57,069 bases of DNA, taken from positions 1 to 57,069 of the forward strand of contig NZ_JAGPXB010000019.1 of NCBI RefSeq assembly GCF_018069925.1. Direction: 5' to 3'. Source of the DNA: Flavobacterium erciyesense. GTDB taxonomy: Bacteria > Bacteroidota > Bacteroidia > Flavobacteriales > Flavobacteriaceae. Both the position numbers and the translations under genes were made by a program. Each line of letters opens with the position of its first letter. Position 1 is the first letter of the stretch. The notes under the pieces were generated by a model. That model was not told the DNA's origin and made no database searches. It saw only the letters and a list, made by a program, of their open reading frames with translations. Positions 9,586 to 17,543 of this stretch are shown piece by piece.

Positions 9586-10530
9586 TTACTCTGATTGTTT
9601 TGCTTTTTGTAGCGAAACAATTATCCCTACGCCTAAAGCCACGGCTATAAAAGCTAACGAAACCCATTCAGGCAATTTTATAAAATCATGAGCAATCATT
9701 TTAACACCTACAAAACTCAAAATTGCAATCAAGCTGTATTCTAAGTAGCTAAATTTAGCCAGCATATTGGCAAGGAAAAAATACATAGAACGCAATCCTA
9801 AAATAGCAAAGATATTCGAACTAAAAACTAGAAAAGGATCATTGGTAATAGCTAAAATAGCCGGTACACTATCTATTGCAAAAACAACATCCATCACCTC
9901 TATTACAACTAGTGCTACAAAAAGTGGGGTTGCAGCAGTAATGTGTCTTCTTTTTACAAAAAAATGTTCCTCATCAATATGATTCGAGATTGGCATTATT
10001 TTTTTTAGACTCTTGTAAACGAATGATTTTTTGGGTTGAAATTGCTCGTCATCGCCACTAAACAACATTTTCATCGCTGTATAAATCAAGAATGCACCAA
10101 ATATATAGGTCATCCATGAAAACTTATTAATCAGCATTACACCAAAAAAGATCATTAAACCTCTAAAAATAATGGCTCCAAGTATACCCCAAAACAATAC
10201 GCGGTGTTGGTATTTTTGTGGAATTTTGAAAGCTGCAAAAATAATGGCTATCACAAAAATGTTGTCAATACTTAACGAAAGTTCGATTAGATAGCCTGTT
10301 ATAAATTTCATTGCAGCTGCACTAGGTTTAAGTGCATCTGGGTTGGGAATATAATTGGTGGTATAAAGCCAGTAAACAACTCCGGAGAAAAGAAACGATA
10401 ATGTAACCCATATTCCAGTCCATTTCCCAGCTTCTTTTGAGCTAATGATATGTGGGTTTTTATTAAATACTCCCAAGTCTAATGCTAAAAAAACGAGAAC
10501 TGCAGCTAAAAAAGTGATCCAAACAATCAT
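9586..10530 (-). CDS. TerC/Alx family integral membrane protein
   Basis: The 314-residue protein starts at ATG 10530 (MIVWITFLAAVLVFLALDLG). I prefer this to upstream in-frame codons because the promoter lies between them. About nine hydrophobic segments are visible. TerC-family hallmarks are the acidic membrane residues in LSLSIDNIFVIAIIF and VIEVMDVVFAIDSVPAILAI, which belong to the metal-binding core. TerC/Alx proteins are linked to manganese export, tellurite resistance and metal loading of exported proteins; the substrate here is not known. The ATG is preceded by a good promoter at 10554-10581. Confidence 0.92.
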   Translation of the reverse strand: MIVWITFLAAVLVFLALDLGVFNKNPHIISSKEAGKWTGIWVTLSFLFSGVVYWLYTTNYIPNPDALKPSAAAMKFITGYLIELSLSIDNIFVIAIIFAAFKIPQKYQHRVLFWGILGAIIFRGLMIFFGVMLINKFSWMTYIFGAFLIYTAMKMLFSGDDEQFQPKKSFVYKSLKKIMPISNHIDEEHFFVKRRHITAATPLFVALVVIEVMDVVFAIDSVPAILAITNDPFLVFSSNIFAILGLRSMYFFLANMLAKFSYLEYSLIAILSFVGVKMIAHDFIKLPEWVSLAFIAVALGVGIIVSLQKAKQSE

Positions 10531-10553
10531 AAGTTTTATTTTAAAATGTAGCA

Positions 10554-10581
10554 CAAAGATAGTTCGAGAATCTTGAAACAA
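10554..10581 (-). promoter_or_regulatory. Promoter for the TerC-family gene
   Basis: On the minus strand, TTG (10581-10579), a 17-base spacer and TATCTTTG (10561-10554) match the Bacteroidota consensus. Confidence 0.65.
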
Positions 10582-10632
10582 GAATAGTATTGCAGATAAA
10601 GTTGAGGGCTAAATATTAAAAGATAGTTAAAA

Positions 10633-10662
10633 AAAAATGCCCTCAGTACAGAAGGCATTTTA
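10633..10662 (-). terminator. Terminator of the GSII glutamine synthetase gene
   Basis: AAAATGCC and GGCATTTT form a stem around CTCAGTACAGAA. On the minus strand the stem is followed by a T-run (the A-run at 10628-10635 on the plus strand), just downstream of the stop at 10687. Confidence 0.65.
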
Positions 10663-10686
10663 GTTCAAAAAATATAGTGTTCAAAA

Positions 10687-11700
10687 TTATAAAGCAGAGT
10701 TTACTGTTTTGATAATTCTAGCTGCAATTTTATATGGATCACCGTTTGAAGCTGGTCTACGATCTTCAAGCCATCCTTTCCATCCTTTTTGAACGGTCAT
10801 CAATGGAATACGGATTGAACATCCTCTGTCAGATACTCCATAAGAGAAATCGTTGATTGAAGCGGTTTCATGTTTTCCGGTTAAACGCTGGTCGTTGTAA
10901 GCTCCGTAAACCGCGATGTGCTCTGCAGTTACAGGTCTGAAAGCTTCACAAATTTTTTCGTATGTTTCTTGAGAGCCACATGTTCTTAAAACTTCGTTAG
11001 AGAAGTTGGCATGCATACCAGAGCCATTCCAATCAGTATCTCCAAGTGGTTTTGGGTGGTATTCAATGTAATATCCGTATTTTTCAGTCAAACGATCTAG
11101 TAAGTAGCGCGCTACCCAAATTTCGTCACCTGCTTTTTTAGCACCTTTTGCAAATAATTGAAATTCCCATTGTCCGCAAGCAACTTCTTGATTGATTCCT
11201 TCAAAGTTAATTCCTGCAGCAATACAAAGATCAGCATGCTCTTCAACTAATTTTCTTCCGTGAGTGTTTTTTCCGCCTACTGAACAGTAGTACATTCCTT
11301 GTGGTGCTGGATAACCTCCAATTGGGAAACCAAGAGGCAATAGTGTTTTGGTATCCATAATAAAGTATTCTTGCTCAAATCCGAACCAGAAATCACCATC
11401 ATCATCAATAGTAGCTCTTCCGTTTGAAGGATGTGGTGTACCATCTGCATTCATAACCTCTGTCATTACTAAATAACCATTGATACGAGTAGGATCTGGA
11501 TAAATTGCTACTGGAACTAATAAACAATCAGACGAACCACCTTCGGCTTGTCTCGTAGATGAACCATCAAAAGACCAATTTCCAAGTTCTTCTAAAGTTC
11601 CTTGAAAGTTTTCATGCTCTTCAACTTTTGTTTTACTTCTAAGATTTTGTGTTGGTTCATAACCGTCTAACCAAATGTACTCTAATTTTATTTTCGCCAT
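10687..11700 (-). CDS. glnA: Glutamine synthetase, GSII (eukaryote-like) type
   Basis: The enzyme makes glutamine from glutamate, ammonia and ATP in the cytosol. The 337-residue length and the motifs WSFDGSSTRQAEGG (N-terminal beta-grasp latch), GFEQEYF (metal-binding Glu), NQEVACGQWEFQ and NGSGMHANFS (catalytic loop) place it in the short GSII class, not the long GSI class that carries an adenylylation Tyr. Start ATG 11700 gives MAKIKLEYIWLDGYEP and has a promoter box 34 bases upstream. It is transcribed divergently from a second, unrelated-length synthetase (GSIII), so the 259-base gap probably carries shared nitrogen control. The symbol is by function; some annotations use glnII. Confidence 0.93.
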   Translation of the reverse strand: MAKIKLEYIWLDGYEPTQNLRSKTKVEEHENFQGTLEELGNWSFDGSSTRQAEGGSSDCLLVPVAIYPDPTRINGYLVMTEVMNADGTPHPSNGRATIDDDGDFWFGFEQEYFIMDTKTLLPLGFPIGGYPAPQGMYYCSVGGKNTHGRKLVEEHADLCIAAGINFEGINQEVACGQWEFQLFAKGAKKAGDEIWVARYLLDRLTEKYGYYIEYHPKPLGDTDWNGSGMHANFSNEVLRTCGSQETYEKICEAFRPVTAEHIAVYGAYNDQRLTGKHETASINDFSYGVSDRGCSIRIPLMTVQKGWKGWLEDRRPASNGDPYKIAARIIKTVNSAL

Positions 11701-11734
11701 GACAATTTAAATTACTTCGTGATTATTAATGGTA

Positions 11735-11764
11735 CAAAATTAAAATAATTTTTTTAACCGTAAA
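11735..11764 (-). promoter_or_regulatory. Promoter for GSII glutamine synthetase
   Basis: On the minus strand TAATTTTG (11742-11735) fits TAnnTTTG. A TTT in place of TTG lies about 19 bases upstream, so the -33 element is weak. Confidence 0.5.
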
Positions 11765-11886
11765 ATTTAGGGGGTTGTTTTTGTAATTTAATATGTTATT
11801 TTTTGAATATGATTATTTTTGATAGGGGTAAAACTATATATTGGTAATTTTATGGGGGCTAAATATAGAATTCTATAAATGCTGAA

Positions 11887-11917
11887 TTAAATTTTCAAAC
11901 GAAATTGCTTATATTTG
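11887..11917 (+). promoter_or_regulatory. Promoter for GSIII glutamine synthetase
   Basis: TATATTTG at 11910-11917 fits TAnnTTTG, with a TTA in the -33 position about 20 bases upstream. It lies 43 bases before the ATG at 11960. Confidence 0.55.
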
Positions 11918-11959
11918 ACCTTTATCAAAATCAGGAATACTAATTTAAACAAGAACAAC

Positions 11960-14149
11960 ATGCCAACATTACGTTTTCAAGCTTTAAGAGAAGCAGCTAC
12001 TAGAAAGCCCGTTCAATTTGATGAAACAGGAAAAAAATCAGTCATTTTTGGTTCGAATGTATTTAATGACAAAGCCATGAGACAATTTTTGACCTCAGAT
12101 GCTTTAAAAGGAATACAAAATGCAGTGCAACATGGTACTAAAATTGATCGCAAACTAGCAGATTATATTGCCATGGGAATGAAAGAATGGGCGCTTTCAA
12201 AAGGAGTGACGCATTACACGCATTGGTTTCAACCTTTGACAGGAACAACTGCTGAAAAACATGATGCTTTTTTTGAAACCTCTTTTGATGGTAGTGATCC
12301 GGTAGAAAAATTTGGTGGTGCGCAATTGGTTCAACAAGAGCCTGATGCCTCTAGTTTTCCTAATGGTGGTATTCGAAATACTTTTGAAGCTCGAGGATAT
12401 ACTGCTTGGGATCCTACTTCTCCGGCCTTTATTTTTGGAACAACCTTATGTATTCCAACTGTGTTTATTTCTTATACAGGGGAAGCTTTAGATTATAAAA
12501 CACCTTTGCTTCGTGCGCTTATGGTTATGGATGAAGCCGCTACTGAGGTTTGTAAATATTTTGATAAAAATGTAAAAAAAGTTACTGCCACTTTAGGTTG
12601 GGAACAAGAATATTTTCTGATAGACCGCGCATTAGCTAATTCGCGTCCTGATTTGATTATGACCGGACGAACACTTTTAGGACATACATCTGCCAAAGGA
12701 CAGCAGTTAGACGATCATTATTTTGGATCGATTCCAACGCGAGCTCTTACCTACATGAGAGATTTGGAGCAAGAATGCATGTTACTTGGCATTCCAGTTA
12801 AAACTAGACATAACGAAGTAGCGCCAAATCAATTTGAATTGGCTCCTATTTTTGAAGAAACTAATCTTGCCGTAGACCACAACTGTTTATTAATGGATGT
12901 GATGCAAAAAGTTGCGGAGCGTCATGATTTAATGGTGTTGTTCCACGAAAAGCCTTTCAAAGGTGTAAATGGTTCAGGTAAGCATAACAACTGGTCTTTG
13001 GCTACAGATACAGGAGTTAATTTATTGAGCCCGAGCAAAACACCAATGAGTAACCTACAGTTTTTAACTTTTTTCATAAATACGATAAAAGCAGTTAATG
13101 ATAACGAATCCTTGTTAAGAGCCGCTATTGCATCAGCAAGTAATGATCATAGGCTTGGAGCCAATGAAGCACCACCAGCCATAATTTCGGTTTTTATAGG
13201 TGAACAATTGACCAAAGTTTTGGCCGAGTTAGAAGGTGTTACCGCAGGCAAATTATCACCTGAGGAAAAAACAGAGTTAAAATTGAATGTAGTTGGTAAA
13301 ATCCCAGATGTACTTTTAGATAATACAGATAGAAACAGAACTTCTCCGTTTGCTTTTACAGGAAACAAATTCGAATTTAGAGCAGTAGGATCAACAGCCA
13401 ATTGCTCTAATGCAATGACTACCTTAAATGCTATTGTTGCTAAGCAGTTGCGTGACTTTAAAGTTGAGGTTGATGCATTGATTGATTCAAAGGATATGAA
13501 AAAGGATGATGCGATTTTTAATGTATTGCGCGAGTACATCAAGCAATCTAAAAAAATCCTTTTTGAAGGCGATGGCTATAGTGAAGAGTGGGAAGTTGAG
13601 GCAAAAAAACGCGGGTTGAGTAATTTTAAAACTACGCCAGAAGCTTTAAAAGCTAGAATTTCAAAACAATCTTTAGACTTGTTCTCAGAGTTAAACATCA
13701 TGAATCACGTTGAACTTGAAGCACGCTACGAGATTGAATTAGAAGAATACACCAAAAAAATTCAAATAGAAGGGAGAGTTTTAGGGGATATTTCTAAAAA
13801 CCACGTGATACCAACGGCAATTCGTTATCAAAATACTTTGATTGCCAATGTAAAAGGTTTGAAAGATATTTTTGGTGCTGAATTTGAGACTATAGCTAAG
13901 GAGCAAATCATATTAATCAAAGAAATTTCAGGTCATATTGAAGGCATCAACTCAAAAGTAGAGGAAATGACAAACGAAAGAAGATTAGCCAATACGTTAA
14001 CCAACGTACAAGAAATGGCTGAAGCGTACTGCAATAATGTAAAACCTTACTTTGAAATTATTCGCAATCACTGTGATAAATTAGAGTTACTTGTTGATAA
14101 TGAAATTTGGACACTGACCAAATACCGTGAACTGCTGTTTACAAAATAA
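11960..14149 (+). CDS. glnN: Glutamine synthetase III (GlnN type)
   Basis: The 729-residue length is typical of GSIII, the large glutamine synthetase common in Bacteroidota and cyanobacteria. I chose ATG 11960 (MPTLRFQALREAATRKPVQF) because the earlier in-frame codon at 11915 is a TTG inside the promoter box. Motifs include GWEQEYFLID (metal-binding Glu), ARHNEVAPNQFELAP-like text near residue 290, GSGKHNNWS and RLGANEAPPAIISVF; the C-terminal part is the helical extension specific to GSIII. The neighbouring divergent GSII suggests that the two are differentially used under nitrogen or energy limitation. A terminator follows directly. Confidence 0.94.
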   Translation: MPTLRFQALREAATRKPVQFDETGKKSVIFGSNVFNDKAMRQFLTSDALKGIQNAVQHGTKIDRKLADYIAMGMKEWALSKGVTHYTHWFQPLTGTTAEKHDAFFETSFDGSDPVEKFGGAQLVQQEPDASSFPNGGIRNTFEARGYTAWDPTSPAFIFGTTLCIPTVFISYTGEALDYKTPLLRALMVMDEAATEVCKYFDKNVKKVTATLGWEQEYFLIDRALANSRPDLIMTGRTLLGHTSAKGQQLDDHYFGSIPTRALTYMRDLEQECMLLGIPVKTRHNEVAPNQFELAPIFEETNLAVDHNCLLMDVMQKVAERHDLMVLFHEKPFKGVNGSGKHNNWSLATDTGVNLLSPSKTPMSNLQFLTFFINTIKAVNDNESLLRAAIASASNDHRLGANEAPPAIISVFIGEQLTKVLAELEGVTAGKLSPEEKTELKLNVVGKIPDVLLDNTDRNRTSPFAFTGNKFEFRAVGSTANCSNAMTTLNAIVAKQLRDFKVEVDALIDSKDMKKDDAIFNVLREYIKQSKKILFEGDGYSEEWEVEAKKRGLSNFKTTPEALKARISKQSLDLFSELNIMNHVELEARYEIELEEYTKKIQIEGRVLGDISKNHVIPTAIRYQNTLIANVKGLKDIFGAEFETIAKEQIILIKEISGHIEGINSKVEEMTNERRLANTLTNVQEMAEAYCNNVKPYFEIIRNHCDKLELLVDNEIWTLTKYRELLFTK

Positions 14150-14170
14150 TTTAATTTACATTTTGACCGG

Positions 14171-14200
14171 AAAGCTCCTCTACTAAGAGGAGCTTTTTTT
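14171..14200 (+). terminator. Terminator of GSIII
   Basis: AAAGCTCCTCT, loop ACTA, AGAGGAGCTTT followed by a T-run: an 11-bp perfect stem. Confidence 0.9.
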
Positions 14201-14615
14201 AGTTTCACAACTTGTGGGATTGTGCTCTCCAAAGTTTTTTTAGGTAGAAGTCATCATTTTATATTAAGAAATGTTTAATTATATATTATCAAATAAATAC
14301 TTGGATTTATGATAAATTAGCAATGTCAAACCTAACTTTTAATGGTATTTATAATTTAGTACAAAAAAGTGTGTTATTTTATTTTACTACAGTGTAGTTC
14401 GTCGATGTAGGATTACTTTTCATCGAAAAATAATTTACTAAATTGAAAAACAGGTATTTATACGTGCTTTTTTTGATTCGTCTTTTCTATCTTTGATATG
14501 TTGAAAGACAAAAAAGATGTATTTTTTTGTTGTAAAATATGAAGAAGGATCCCCCAAATCACTTTTTTGAACCTACATAATAACTTGTATTAACAACCAA
14601 TTAAATATATTTATT
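14201..14615 (+). promoter_or_regulatory. AT-rich control region upstream of the curli-like operon
   Basis: The 415 bases contain no gene. TATCTTTG at 14488-14495 fits the -7 box, and a TTT about 17 bases upstream is the best -33. This would give a leader of roughly 115 bases before the curlin ATG at 14616, long enough for post-transcriptional control. No CsgD-type regulator gene is present nearby. Confidence 0.45.
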
Positions 14616-15842
14616 ATGAAAAAAGTAGTTTTAAGCATCTCCGCGATGCTGATGTCCGTTATCGGATTTGCACAAGCCAATACAAGTACCGTTAGTTCTG
14701 TTGGAACAGGCAACAATGCAGCTGTAAACCAAACTGGTAATCTAAACGATTCTAAAGTTAATCAATTAGGGTCTAATTTCGTTGATGGAGGGCATTATAA
14801 TAATGCTCAAGTAATGCAAAACGGTAAGAAAAACAAATCTGATGTTAAACAAGCAGGGGATCAAAATTTTGGCTCAGTTTCTCAATTAGGAGACAAAAAT
14901 AAAGCAAAAATTGATCAAGGAGTTGGAAATGCAGAAACGAATTCGGCTTCTACAACTCAGGTGGGTGACATGAATACCTCTAGTCAAACTCAAAGATTTG
15001 ACAATAACATGGCAACTGTATTGCAAAATGGTGATAGAAATAAAGCGACCCAAAATCAAAACTCAGGTCCAAATCAATCTCCTGGAAATACCGCACTTGC
15101 CATACAAAATGGTGATGACAATACTTCATGGCAAAACCAAGATGGAAGTAGTAATTCTGCTACCGTTAATCAATCAGGAACTAATCATGATGCCATTCAA
15201 GATCAAATGGGTTTAAGTAATGTGGCTTTATCGAATCAAAGTGGAGATAACAATACATCAACTCAAATGCAATCTGGTAGTGGTAATAATGCCTATGTAT
15301 CTCAATCCAATCTTAATAATATTGCCGGTCAATCACAAGTTGGAGATAGTAACAGCGCTGTAATATGGCAAGACCAACCGGGATCATTAGGAAGCGATCA
15401 AGCTTATCAAATACAACAAGGAAATGGTAATTATGCAGCTGTAGATCAAGGTACTTCTGGAAACGATTTGCCTTTGGCAGCTGATTTTGGGTCAATTGAC
15501 ATTACCGCTGTAGGTGGCGTTACAGTTCCTTTTGCACCACATGGATCAAATTTGGCAGTTCAAGTACAAATGGGAGACAGTAATGTTGCCTATGCTAGTC
15601 AAGGCGGACAATTAAATCAATCGTACAGTTGGCAAGATGGTATTGGAAACAACACCAAAAGTTTTCAATATGGTAGTGGAAATATTGCTGGATCAGGACA
15701 ATTAGGTGATGGCAATTTCTCAAGATCGTTGCAAATTGGAACATCAAACATGTCAGGCACTGGGCAATCAGGAACAGGTAATGTTAGTGCTACTTTCCAA
15801 AATGGAACTGCTAATACTGCTTTAGTATTGCAGTCTAACTAA
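14616..15842 (+). CDS. Major curlin-repeat (CsgA-like) amyloid subunit
   Basis: The 408-residue protein has a signal peptide (MKKVVLSISAMLMSVIGFAQ) and then an almost continuous series of curlin repeats. They contain Gln and Asn ladders such as ATVLQNGDRNKATQNQ, VSQLGDKNKAKIDQ and SNQSGDNNTSTQMQSGSGNN, with about 22 residues per paired strand. The Gln-x-Gly-x-x-Asn pattern is the curlin repeat (Pfam Curlin_rpt) that stacks into a beta-solenoid and self-assembles into amyloid fibres. A non-repeat insert lies near residues 283-305 (DLPLAADFGSIDITAVGG). It is much longer than the E. coli CsgA of about 150 residues. It is the first gene of the locus and ends just before a strong hairpin terminator, so it is likely made in excess over the export genes. 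Confidence 0.9.
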   Translation: MKKVVLSISAMLMSVIGFAQANTSTVSSVGTGNNAAVNQTGNLNDSKVNQLGSNFVDGGHYNNAQVMQNGKKNKSDVKQAGDQNFGSVSQLGDKNKAKIDQGVGNAETNSASTTQVGDMNTSSQTQRFDNNMATVLQNGDRNKATQNQNSGPNQSPGNTALAIQNGDDNTSWQNQDGSSNSATVNQSGTNHDAIQDQMGLSNVALSNQSGDNNTSTQMQSGSGNNAYVSQSNLNNIAGQSQVGDSNSAVIWQDQPGSLGSDQAYQIQQGNGNYAAVDQGTSGNDLPLAADFGSIDITAVGGVTVPFAPHGSNLAVQVQMGDSNVAYASQGGQLNQSYSWQDGIGNNTKSFQYGSGNIAGSGQLGDGNFSRSLQIGTSNMSGTGQSGTGNVSATFQNGTANTALVLQSN

Positions 15843-15854
15843 AAATAATCTTAA

Positions 15855-15892
15855 CTGGATGAATTGTTTAATGCAATTCATCCAGTTTTTTT
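15855..15892 (+). terminator. Intra-operon hairpin terminator/attenuator
   Basis: CTGGATGAATTG and CAATTCATCCAG form a perfect 12-bp stem around a 7-base loop, followed by seven T. It sits 12 bases after the curlin stop and 14 bases before the next start codon, so downstream csg genes need readthrough or their own promoter. Confidence 0.88.
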
Positions 15893-15905
15893 AAATTTTC
15901 TCAAA

Positions 15906-16400
15906 ATGAAAAAATTTATTGCATTTACCGGATTATTTTTTCTTTTCCAGTATAATAACTATGCTCAGGCACAGTTTGCATTAGCTGAAAATTATACTAA
16001 AGCTGAAACACAAATAATATTGTCAAATCAATATGAAAAAGCAATTGGCAATGTTGGTAATAATAATGGGGTGTATATACAGCAAATTGGGGATTTTAAT
16101 TCAATAAGCACTAATGTACTTGCAAATAGTGCTGAAATAAAGCTTTACCAACAAGGTGATGGCAATAGTATAGCCGTTTCAAAAGAAGCTGTTTCGGTAC
16201 AGCAAAGAATAATACAAAAAGGTGATAATAACACCGTTTTTGATTATGGTGGTTATTCTAATCATGCTGTTTCTTTAGATTTTATTCAAAAAGGGAACAA
16301 TCAAAGTATTCATTCTTTTGGAAGCAATTCACTTTCAAAAGACATGAAAATAACACAAAGTGGTAATGGGTCAACAGTTATAATAGTCAATTTAAAATAG
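15906..16400 (+). CDS. Small curlin-like subunit (CsgB-like, putative nucleator)
   Basis: The 164-residue protein begins at ATG 15906 (MKKFIAFTGLFFLFQYNNYAQAQ), giving a signal peptide; earlier in-frame starts would lie inside the terminator. It has fewer and more degenerate curlin repeats, for example VYIQQIGDFNSIS, KLYQQGDGNSIAV and IIQKGDNNTVF. The N-terminal mature region carries ALAENYTKAETQIILSNQYEKA. By size, repeat divergence and position next to the major subunit it is the best candidate for the membrane-attached nucleator, as CsgB is for CsgA. That role is inference. It precedes the CsgH-like gene by four bases. Confidence 0.8.
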   Translation: MKKFIAFTGLFFLFQYNNYAQAQFALAENYTKAETQIILSNQYEKAIGNVGNNNGVYIQQIGDFNSISTNVLANSAEIKLYQQGDGNSIAVSKEAVSVQQRIIQKGDNNTVFDYGGYSNHAVSLDFIQKGNNQSIHSFGSNSLSKDMKITQSGNGSTVIIVNLK

Positions 16401-16404
16401 CACA

Positions 16405-16803
16405 ATGTTTAGACTTAACTTTTTTTTATTCTTTTTTATTTTTCTCAATGGGATTAATGCTCAAGTGATTCAAGATGAGATTAAAGCAAAAATTGAAATT
16501 AAAGATGTGGAAGGGAATACTATTATTACAGGCACTGCTGAAAATATTTCAGATATTTTAAAAAGTGCTAGCTATAAATTAACTGTGATTAAAAAAAATA
16601 ATATCAATAACAATCAAACAAATAATGCTCAAGAAGGTATGTTTACTTTAAATCGTGGTGAGTTTAAAAAACTTTCTTCTACTGAAATAAACATCGATAA
16701 TGGTGATGAAGTAATTGTTATGTTGCTTTTTTATGATGAAAAAAAACAAATTATCAGCAAAGACAGAGTAGTGCTTGGCGAGCAAAAAAAAAAGATGAAA
16801 TAA
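16405..16803 (+). CDS. CsgH-like periplasmic chaperone; N-terminal part of a possible CsgH-CsgE fusion
   Basis: The 132-residue product has a signal peptide (MFRLNFFLFFFIFLNGINAQ) and a single beta-sandwich domain. The pattern ITGTAENISDILKSASYKLTVIKK, then EGMFTLNRGEFKKLSSTEINI, resembles CsgH, the curli inhibitor/chaperone of alphaproteobacteria that replaces CsgC. Assignment is by pattern and context only. The frame ends GEQKKKMK-stop inside a run of ten A (16784-16793). The A AAA AAG heptamer at 16788-16794 is in phase for a -1 shift, which would fuse residues 1-130 to the CsgE domain and give a product of about 240 residues. Confidence 0.72.
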   Translation: MFRLNFFLFFFIFLNGINAQVIQDEIKAKIEIKDVEGNTIITGTAENISDILKSASYKLTVIKKNNINNNQTNNAQEGMFTLNRGEFKKLSSTEINIDNGDEVIVMLLFYDEKKQIISKDRVVLGEQKKKMK

Positions 16804-17126
16804 AAATACCTATTGATGGTTTTGAGTTGCGAGGGGTTGTACTCAACGAAACTAAGACACGAATTGGACAGGATTTTTATGATCGATATTATTACAAGTA
16901 TAATGAAATTGGAGTAAATGCTAAGAAAATTGTAGTTATAAGTGAAGAATTCACATTTGCACGAAACACAAAAATTTTGATAAGTATAGACAATTCAGTA
17001 GTGTATGAGTTTCTAGCTCGTCCAGATGATGAATACTTAGAGTCGGTTGCACAAGAATCGGTTGAGGGTACTTATCAGTTTTTTAAAGAACTAGAAAAAC
17101 AAAGCAAATATTTCATTCAATATTAA
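16794..17126 (+). CDS. csgE: CsgE-like curli secretion adaptor domain, in -1 frame without its own start
   Basis: Read in the -1 frame after the A-run, the segment DEIKIPIDGFELRGVV then NETKTRIGQDFYDRYYYKY matches the start of CsgE (compare GHDFYRAF in E. coli), and the remainder keeps the CsgE length and helix-rich end. CsgE caps the CsgG channel in the periplasm and directs curlin subunits. There is no ATG or GTG and no signal peptide in this frame; the frame opens at 16740, and the only common alternative start is a TTG at 16827 that would cut into the conserved domain. It probably depends on frameshifting, slippage or a corrected A-run to be made as the C-terminal half of the CsgH-like protein. 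csgF follows after 11 bases. Confidence 0.78.
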   Translation, partial: DEIKIPIDGFELRGVVLNETKTRIGQDFYDRYYYKYNEIGVNAKKIVVISEEFTFARNTKILISIDNSVVYEFLARPDDEYLESVAQESVEGTYQFFKELEKQSKYFIQY

Positions 17127-17137
17127 TTTTTTTAACC

Positions 17138-17542
17138 ATGAAACCAATTTTAACGCTTCTTTTTATTTGCTTTTTTAGTCCTGCTTTATTTGCACAGAGT
17201 TTGGTCTATAAACCAAGAAACCCTGCATTTGGCGGTGACACTTTTAACTATCAGTGGTTGATGAGCTCTGCTGAAAATCAAAATAAATTCAAAGATAAAT
17301 CTCTGGAAAAAGTTGAAAAAACGGAACTGGAAAGGTTTACAGAGAGCTTGAATTCTCAATTGTTAAATCAAATCACTAGATCTCTTTTTACTCAACAATT
17401 TGGTACTTCAGGTGTAACTGAAGGGTCTTATACATTTGGAAGTTTGTCTGTAGATATTTATCCCTCAGAGGGAGGACTTAGTGTAACTATTTTGGATACC
17501 AATACAGGGGAGCAAACTACTGTGATAATACCAAAAAAATAG
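17138..17542 (+). CDS. csgF: CsgF-like curli assembly protein
   Basis: The 134-residue protein has a signal peptide (MKPILTLLFICFFSPALFAQ) followed at once by SLVYKPRNPAFGGDTFNYQW, the conserved N-terminal motif of CsgF that inserts into the CsgG pore. The usual CsgF pattern LVY.P.NP.FGG is clear, and LLNQITRSLFTQQFG is close to the family's central helix. The C-terminal beta-rich tail (SLSVDIYPSEGGLSVTILDTN) ends in a typical DTxTGExTxI-like segment. CsgF couples secretion to nucleation at the cell surface. It is separated from csgG by one base, so the two are co-transcribed and probably translationally coupled. Confidence 0.93.
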   Translation: MKPILTLLFICFFSPALFAQSLVYKPRNPAFGGDTFNYQWLMSSAENQNKFKDKSLEKVEKTELERFTESLNSQLLNQITRSLFTQQFGTSGVTEGSYTFGSLSVDIYPSEGGLSVTILDTNTGEQTTVIIPKK

Positions 17543-17543
17543 T

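Noticed and set aside
14700..15840. Possible CRISPR or tandem DNA repeat in the curlin gene
   Set aside because: The repetition is at protein level (Gln-x-Gly-x-x-Asn) with varied codons; there are no identical DNA repeats with unique spacers.
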